Shown here: positions 14,788-18,820 of the stretch, piece by piece
How the letters are laid out: every line of letters begins with the position of its first letter
Position numbering within the stretch: position 1 is the first letter of the stretch
Assembly: GCA_002392645.1 (NCBI GenBank)
Contig: DGHL01000066.1
Span: forward strand, 1 to 18,820
Reading direction: 5' to 3'
DNA from: Prevotellaceae bacterium UBA3849
Lineage (GTDB): Bacteria > Bacteroidota > Bacteroidia > Bacteroidales > Bacteroidaceae
Length of the DNA stretch: 18,820 bases
The notes under the pieces: model-generated
What the model saw: the letters and a program-made list of their open reading frames with translations, nothing else
The model's database searches: none
What the model was told of the DNA's origin: nothing
Program-made: the position numbers and the translations under genes

Positions 14788-16578
14788 TTGGACGGAAACA
14801 ACGATAACCTATACATCAGCACACTGCAGCGATACTTCGGATATGATTCCTTCCGAAGCATCCAACTTGACATTATCAGAAGCATAGCATCAGGTCACGA
14901 CACCCTCGGACTGATGCCTACCGGCGGCGGCAAGAGTATCACCTTTCAGGTTCCGGCTCTTACCATGGATGGCGTATGCCTCGTCATCTCCCCGCTCATA
15001 GCCTTGATGAAAGACCAGGTGGAGCACCTGAAGGCACGTAACATCAAGGCAGAGGCCATATACAGCGGACTGTCGCCGCATGAGATACAGCGCATACTCG
15101 ACAACGCGATATTCGGTGCAGTGAAGTTTCTCTATGTCTCTCCCGAGCGACTGTCCAACAAGCTGTTCCTTACCAAGCTCACCTATATGAAGATATGCTT
15201 CATAGTAGTTGACGAGGCACACTGCATATCACAATGGGGCTACGACTTCCGTCCACCATACCTGCACATAGGCGACCTGCGCAAGACCATTTGCGAGACT
15301 ATGAAAGGCAGCATACCGGGCAACAGGCAGGAAGGCGCCCCGCCATTACCAATACTCGCACTGACGGCAACCGCCACGCCCAATGTGGTGAAGGACATAC
15401 AGGAGAGGCTGAAGTATGACACCGGAAACGCCTCCGCGGCAATGCCCTTCAACGTTTTCTCCATGAGTTTCCGTCGCGAGAACCTTTCATACGTCGTAAG
15501 GCATGCCGACGATAAGTTCAGCGAACTAATGCACATCATCTGCTCCGTTCGCGGCAGCGTTATCGTTTACACACGCAACCGTGAGAAGACGAAGAAGATA
15601 TCGGAAATGATAAATGCCGAAGGAGTCAGCGCCACCTTCTACCATGCCGGCCTCGACTTTGCCATAAAGGAGAAGCGACAGGAGCAATGGCAGAAAGACG
15701 AGATAAGGGTCATGGTGGCTACTAACGCATTCGGCATGGGCATTGACAAGCCCGACGTGCGCCTCGTCATCCACATGGACTGTCCCGACTCCATAGAAGC
15801 TTACTTCCAGGAGGCTGGCAGGGCTGGCAGGGACGGCAAGAGGGCGTATGCCGTACTGCTGCAGAACGGGCAAGACAAGACTTCGCTGATGAAGCGCATT
15901 GACGCCACCTTCCCCGACAAGCAGTATATCAGGACCGTGTATGACCACCTTGCATACTTCTTCGAACTTGCCGCCGACTCTGGCGAAGGCGCCGTATATG
16001 ACTTCAACGAGACCATCTTCTGCCAGCGCTTCAAGCATTTCCCCATAAGGCTTGAGAGTGCGCTCGCCATACTGCAGAATGCAGGCTACATCAGCTACGA
16101 CCTTGATCACGACAACCGTGCCAGGGTGATGATTACCGTATCGCGTAACGAACTGTACTACATTACGCAACTGTCAAAGGCTGAAGAGAAGGCTCTCAAT
16201 GCACTGCTCAGGAACTACGGTTCCCTGTTCACCGACTTTACGTTCATCGACTACGGACTCATAGAGAAACATTCAGGACTCTTCGAAGAGGAACTGCACA
16301 TAGCACTCAAGGGATTGGCACAGCGCAGGGTGATACGCTACCTCCCACCCAAGCGCATGCCTACTATAACATACCTGCGCCAACGCGTCGTCTCCGACAA
16401 ACTCACGATAAGCGAAGACGTATATGAGAAACTGCGCGAGAAGCTCAGCGAGCGCATCGGCAAGATGATACAGTACATCACCGAGACCGACACCTGCCGC
16501 GAACGCATGCTCATGGAATACTTTGGTGAGAAAGTGACCGACGACTGCCACAGATGCGATATATGCCTTGCACAATAA
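14788..16578 (+). CDS. recQ: RecQ-family ATP-dependent DNA helicase (C-terminal zinc site, no HRDC)
   Basis: This is a superfamily 2 3'-5' DNA helicase of 596 residues. The motifs are complete: Walker A MPTGGGKS (43-50), DEAH (142-145) with ISQWGYDFRPPY, TATATP (193-198), FGMGIDKPDVRLVIH (315-329) and QEAGRAGRDG (341-350). About 15 extra residues (roughly 170-186) sit between the DEAH motif and TATATP. Unlike E. coli RecQ, the zinc-site Cys residues (570, 587, 590, 593) lie at the very C-terminus, after a roughly 200-residue helical and winged-helix-like region, and there is no HRDC domain. The start is TTG at 14788: an in-frame stop at 14773-14775 excludes upstream starts, and no ATG occurs before the Walker A region. 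It follows recJ by 49 bases, probably in one transcript. It may be one of several RecQ-type helicases in the genome. Confidence 0.93.
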   Translation: MDGNNDNLYISTLQRYFGYDSFRSIQLDIIRSIASGHDTLGLMPTGGGKSITFQVPALTMDGVCLVISPLIALMKDQVEHLKARNIKAEAIYSGLSPHEIQRILDNAIFGAVKFLYVSPERLSNKLFLTKLTYMKICFIVVDEAHCISQWGYDFRPPYLHIGDLRKTICETMKGSIPGNRQEGAPPLPILALTATATPNVVKDIQERLKYDTGNASAAMPFNVFSMSFRRENLSYVVRHADDKFSELMHIICSVRGSVIVYTRNREKTKKISEMINAEGVSATFYHAGLDFAIKEKRQEQWQKDEIRVMVATNAFGMGIDKPDVRLVIHMDCPDSIEAYFQEAGRAGRDGKRAYAVLLQNGQDKTSLMKRIDATFPDKQYIRTVYDHLAYFFELAADSGEGAVYDFNETIFCQRFKHFPIRLESALAILQNAGYISYDLDHDNRARVMITVSRNELYYITQLSKAEEKALNALLRNYGSLFTDFTFIDYGLIEKHSGLFEEELHIALKGLAQRRVIRYLPPKRMPTITYLRQRVVSDKLTISEDVYEKLREKLSERIGKMIQYITETDTCRERMLMEYFGEKVTDDCHRCDICLAQ

Positions 16579-16590
16579 TTCACCGAAAAG

Positions 16591-16622
16591 TTTGGTCAAT
16601 TCAATAAAAATAAGTAACTTTG
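16591..16622 (+). promoter_or_regulatory. Promoter of the LysE-type exporter gene
   Basis: TTTG (16591-16594), a 20-base spacer, then TAACTTTG (16615-16622). This complete consensus begins 13 bases after the recQ stop codon, so the next two genes form a separate unit with a leader of about 50 bases. Confidence 0.85.
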
Positions 16623-16679
16623 CAAAACATTTTACATTAAGGCGGGAACATTCAACTTGCCTTGTTATATTTTCAAGAT

Positions 16680-17357
16680 ATGCCAGAAATGCCATTCACA
16701 CTCCCCTTCAACTTTCTTGACATCATCGTCAAGGGTATGATTGTAGGAATCATCTGCTCCGCGCCGATGGGGCCTGTTGGCGTGTTGTGCGTGCAGCGCA
16801 CACTTAACAAAGGTCGGTGGTATGGTTTCGTAACAGGTCTCGGAGCTGCTGCCAGCGACTTGTTCTATGCACTTATCACAGGCTTCGGCATGAGCTTCGT
16901 CATGGAACTCATCGACGAGCCGCAGAACAAGTTCTGCCTGCAGATATTCGGCAGCATACTGCTCTTCTGCTTCGGACTATACTGCTTCAAGAGCGACCCC
17001 CGAAAGAATGTGCACGAAAGCAAGAAGAACCAGAAGGGCACACTGTTTCACAACTTCGTGACGGCGTTCCTCGTAACGGTGTCTAATCCATTGATAATAT
17101 TCCTGTTCCTTGCCACCTTCGCCCAGTTTGCGTTCGTGATACCTAACCATCCCATCGAGATGTCATTAGGATACCTGAGCATCGTCGGCGGAGCACTGCT
17201 GTGGTGGTATGGCCTCACATGGCTTGTCGATAAGGTGCGCGAGTTCTTCTCAATGGACACCATCGTTATCATCAACCGTATAATAGGGTCGATAGTCATG
17301 GCATTCTCCTTTGCCATATTCATCGGCACCGTGTTTAACTTATTCTCTTTGAATTAA
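16680..17357 (+). CDS. LysE/RhtB-family translocator
   Basis: This is a probable inner-membrane exporter of amino acids or similar small metabolites. The 225-residue protein is mostly hydrophobic, with about six predicted membrane segments (near 13-32, 48-68, 82-99, 122-147, 157-177 and 199-220). The family signature is at the N-terminus: SAPMGPVGVLCVQRTLNKG (27-45), followed by the glycine-rich GFVTGLGAAASD (49-60). A hydrophilic loop (SDPRKNVHESKKNQKG) separates the halves, and NPLIIFLFLATFAQF is the typical start of the second half. I chose ATG 16680 over the in-frame TTG at 16662. The gene has its own promoter (16591-16622). Its stop codon TAA overlaps the next start codon by one base (taatg), so translation of the two is likely coupled. 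The substrate cannot be told from sequence. Confidence 0.9.
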   Translation: MPEMPFTLPFNFLDIIVKGMIVGIICSAPMGPVGVLCVQRTLNKGRWYGFVTGLGAAASDLFYALITGFGMSFVMELIDEPQNKFCLQIFGSILLFCFGLYCFKSDPRKNVHESKKNQKGTLFHNFVTAFLVTVSNPLIIFLFLATFAQFAFVIPNHPIEMSLGYLSIVGGALLWWYGLTWLVDKVREFFSMDTIVIINRIIGSIVMAFSFAIFIGTVFNLFSLN

Positions 17358-17902
17358 TGCTTATCTCACAAGAACTACGACGCACCAACATCGCCGAATA
17401 CGTACTCTATATGTGGCAGGTGGAGGATATCATACGTGCCTACGGATGTGACCTCGCCATGATACGCCGCGAATACATCTCACGCTTCGAACTCACCGAC
17501 GAGCAGCGCGAAGACATGATTGACTGGTACGGCAACCTCATCCGCATGATGCGCGAGGAGGGCAAGACGCAAAGCGGACACTTACAGATAATCAAGATCG
17601 TGACGCAGCAGATGGCTGAACTGCACGAGATGCTTATGCAGTCGCCTAACTTCCCTTTCTACAATGCGGAATACTACAAGGTGCTACCGTTCATCGTAGA
17701 ACTGCGCAGCAAGGGCAGTAAGGACGTAAGCGAGATAGAGACCTGCCTCAATGCCCTGTACGGCGTCATGATGCTGCGCCTGCAGAAGAAGGAAATCAGC
17801 ACCAGCACCGAGAATGCCGTAAAGGAGATAACGACCTTCCTAGGAATGCTCTCAGACTATTACAAGAAGGATAAGGAAGAGGGACTCAAGTTCGATGCTT
17901 AA
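17357..17902 (+). CDS. DUF4924 family protein
   Basis: This 181-residue soluble, helical, acidic protein matches the Bacteroidota-specific DUF4924 family in its N-terminal pattern (LISQELRRTNIAEYVLYMWQ) and length. The function of the family is unknown to me. Visible features are the RxTNIAEY(V/I)LYMWQ(V/I)ED segment (9-24), a central NLIRMMREEGKTQSGH stretch (65-80), PFYNAEYYKVLPFIVELR (99-116), and a C-terminal helix ending in charged residues. There is no signal peptide, membrane segment or obvious catalytic motif. The ATG at 17357 overlaps the stop codon of the exporter gene by one base, so the two are probably co-regulated. A repeat-filled spacer follows, without a clear terminator. Confidence 0.88.
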   Translation: MLISQELRRTNIAEYVLYMWQVEDIIRAYGCDLAMIRREYISRFELTDEQREDMIDWYGNLIRMMREEGKTQSGHLQIIKIVTQQMAELHEMLMQSPNFPFYNAEYYKVLPFIVELRSKGSKDVSEIETCLNALYGVMMLRLQKKEISTSTENAVKEITTFLGMLSDYYKKDKEEGLKFDA

Positions 17903-17940
17903 CACTTCGCTTCGCTCAGAGTGAAAAGTGAAGAGCTCAG

Positions 17941-18063
17941 AGTGAAGAGTGAAAAGTGAAAAGTGAAAAATACAAGTTACGCTTATCCTCACTATGCTCT
18001 GAGTGAAAAACGAGAAGTGAAAAGTGAAGAGTGAAAAGTGAAAAGTGAAAAATACAAATTACG
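17941..18063. repeat. 41-base direct repeat made of agtgaa(a/g)-type units
   Basis: 17941-17981 and 18023-18063 match at 40 of 41 positions, with a spacing of 82 bases. Each copy is internally repetitive (agtgaagagtgaaaagtg...) and ends in aaaaatacaa(g/a)ttacg. Shorter agtgaa runs surround both copies from about 17920. Confidence 0.92.
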
Positions 18064-18276
18064 TTCGTTTCCACAAACCTCTTCTTAATTCATCGCTCGG
18101 CACGCAGTGACGCTTGCCAAAGCAAGAATTCACAATTCACAATTCTTAACTCTTAATTCTTCGCTCGGCGCTTGCGACGCTTTTCTTGCGCTCCGTGGGT
18201 GCTCAGGCGCATAGCGGAGTCCCAAGGCTGCAAGCCGACTAAAAGAATTCTTAACTCATAATTCGCCGCCCAATCT

Positions 18277-18295
18277 CCCTCCCTCACAGGGAGGG
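18277..18295. repeat. Perfect GC-rich hairpin, 8 base pairs with a 3-base loop
   Basis: ccctccct (18277-18284) and agggaggg (18288-18295) pair around the loop cac. The following gccggggagggtctct can compete for the same C-rich arm. No T run of terminator length follows. It looks like a REP-type dispersed palindrome. Confidence 0.75.
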
Positions 18296-18310
18296 CCGGG
18301 GAGGGTCTCT

Positions 18311-18340
18311 TAACTCATAATTCATAACTCATAACTTAAC
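18311..18340. repeat. aactcataattcataactcat-type repeat before prfC
   Basis: 18314-18332 is identical over 19 bases to 526-544 in the rpsB-tsf spacer, and a shorter copy (ttaactcataattc) occurs at 18251-18264. The unit is itself a run of near-repeats of aactcat. It reaches to within nine bases of the prfC start codon. Confidence 0.9.
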
Positions 18341-18348
18341 TTACAACT

Positions 18349-18820
18349 TTGAACAACGAAATAGAACGCAGACGCACTTTTGCAATCATATCACACCCTG
18401 ATGCGGGTAAGACCACACTGACAGAGAAATTCCTCCTCTTCGGCGGACAGATACAGGTTGCCGGAGCAGTGAAGTCTAACAAGATACGTAAGACAGCCAC
18501 TTCCGACTGGATGGACATCGAGAAACAACGTGGTATCTCTGTGTCAACCTCCGTCATGGAGTTTGACTACACCCCTTCAAAGTCAACCGACGGCGAGGTT
18601 TACAAGGTCAACATCCTCGATACTCCTGGTCACCAGGACTTCTGCGAGGATACCTACCGCACTCTCACTGCTGTCGATTCGGCTATCATCGTCGTTGACA
18701 GCGCCAAGGGCGTAGAGGCACAGACACGTAAGCTGATGGAGGTCTGCCGTATGCGCAACACTCCTGTTATTATCTTCATCAACAAGATGGACCGTGAGGG
18801 CCGCGACCCCTTCGACCTGC
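18349..18820 (+). CDS. prfC: Peptide chain release factor 3, 5' part (3' end outside window)
   Basis: RF3 is a translational GTPase that removes RF1 or RF2 from the ribosome after peptide release. The 157 visible residues are the start of its G domain: RRRTFAIISHPDAGKTTL with P-loop HPDAGKT (16-22), switch region KQRGISVSTSVMEF (59-72), DTPGH (91-95) and NKMD (145-148). The SDWMDIEKQRGIS segment distinguishes RF3 from EF-G. The start must be TTG at 18349: an in-frame TAA at 18337-18339 closes the frame upstream, no ATG or GTG lies between, and the next ATG falls after the P-loop. The resulting N-terminus (MNNEIERRRTFAII) has the length expected for the family. No Shine-Dalgarno site or consensus promoter is visible; the upstream DNA is repeat sequence. 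Confidence 0.95.
   Translation, partial: MNNEIERRRTFAIISHPDAGKTTLTEKFLLFGGQIQVAGAVKSNKIRKTATSDWMDIEKQRGISVSTSVMEFDYTPSKSTDGEVYKVNILDTPGHQDFCEDTYRTLTAVDSAIIVVDSAKGVEAQTRKLMEVCRMRNTPVIIFINKMDREGRDPFDL

Larger units (their letters stand above)
17903..18348. other. Repeat-filled spacer upstream of prfC
   Basis: These 446 bases hold no convincing gene. From left to right they contain the following. First, agtgaa-type repeats, including a 41-base direct repeat (17941-17981 and 18023-18063). Second, two copies of cttaattc(a/t)tcgctcggc (18084-18101, 18152-18169), with small palindromes of the type aagaatt...aattctt between them. Third, a GC-rich block (18162-18240). Fourth, a perfect GC hairpin (18277-18295). 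Last, tandem versions of taactcataattcataactcat running up to the prfC start. I find no good promoter for prfC in it. Confidence 0.7.

Noticed and set aside
14762..14790. ATG at 14762 as the recQ start
   Set aside because: It is in a different frame from recQ; using it would need a frameshift for which there is no evidence.
15526..16170. Open frame of 214 codons on the minus strand inside recQ
   Set aside because: It is antisense to conserved helicase motifs and shows no family resemblance.
18343..18351. Promoter -7 box overlapping the prfC start (caactttg)
   Set aside because: The required T is a C, no TTTG lies 19-21 bases upstream, and transcription would begin downstream of the start codon.

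Overview
The window is a stretch of core chromosome from a Bacteroidota bacterium, most likely a Prevotella-like member of the Bacteroidales. Four things point there: the protein families (a PL11 lyase with a type IX secretion-like C-terminus, a DUF4924 protein, a pyrB-pyrI pair, a RecQ with a C-terminal zinc site); promoters of the Bacteroidota form TTTG-N19/20-TAnnTTTG in front of several genes; little sign of Shine-Dalgarno sites; and spacers filled with low-complexity repeats of the 'aactcataattcataactcat' and 'agtgaaaagtgaa' type.

Layout, left to right. (1) 1-1630: the 3' end of rpsB, then tsf, closed by a strong terminator. A hairpin followed by eight T lies between the two genes. (2) 1730-2145: a small unknown gene on the minus strand with its own promoter and terminator. 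(3) 2292-3464: a lipoprotein resembling the Cthe_2159/DUF4353 carbohydrate-binding beta-helix family. (4) 3485-5809 (minus): a class A penicillin-binding protein, convergent with the lipoprotein gene and divergent from pyrB. (5) 5940-7402: pyrB and pyrI, the catalytic and regulatory chains of aspartate carbamoyltransferase, separated by seven tandem copies of an 8-base unit. (6) 7403-8105: a palindrome-rich spacer and a complete tRNA-Lys(CUU) unit on the minus strand with promoter and terminator. (7) 8188-10765 (minus): a secreted PL11 rhamnogalacturonan lyase with terminator and promoter. (8) 10845-11620: a secreted GH25 lysozyme whose promoter sits almost on the start codon. (9) 11711-16578: a zinc-ribbon membrane protein, recJ and recQ, all on the plus strand. 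(10) 16591-17902: a LysE-type exporter and a DUF4924 protein, overlapping by one base. (11) 17903-18348: a spacer made of several repeat families. (12) 18349-18820: the 5' part of prfC, starting with TTG.

Most genes are housekeeping: translation (rpsB, tsf, tRNA-Lys, prfC), pyrimidine synthesis, cell wall growth and hydrolysis, and recombination repair (recJ plus recQ, a 5'-3' nuclease and a 3'-5' helicase). Two secreted proteins suggest a pectin link (PL11 lyase and the beta-helix lipoprotein), but no SusC/SusD pair is present, so this is not a standard polysaccharide utilisation locus. I see no phage, insertion sequence, CRISPR array or defence island. The least explained parts are the repeats and palindromes between genes, the zinc-ribbon protein next to recJ-recQ, two TTG-initiated genes and one probably leaderless gene.
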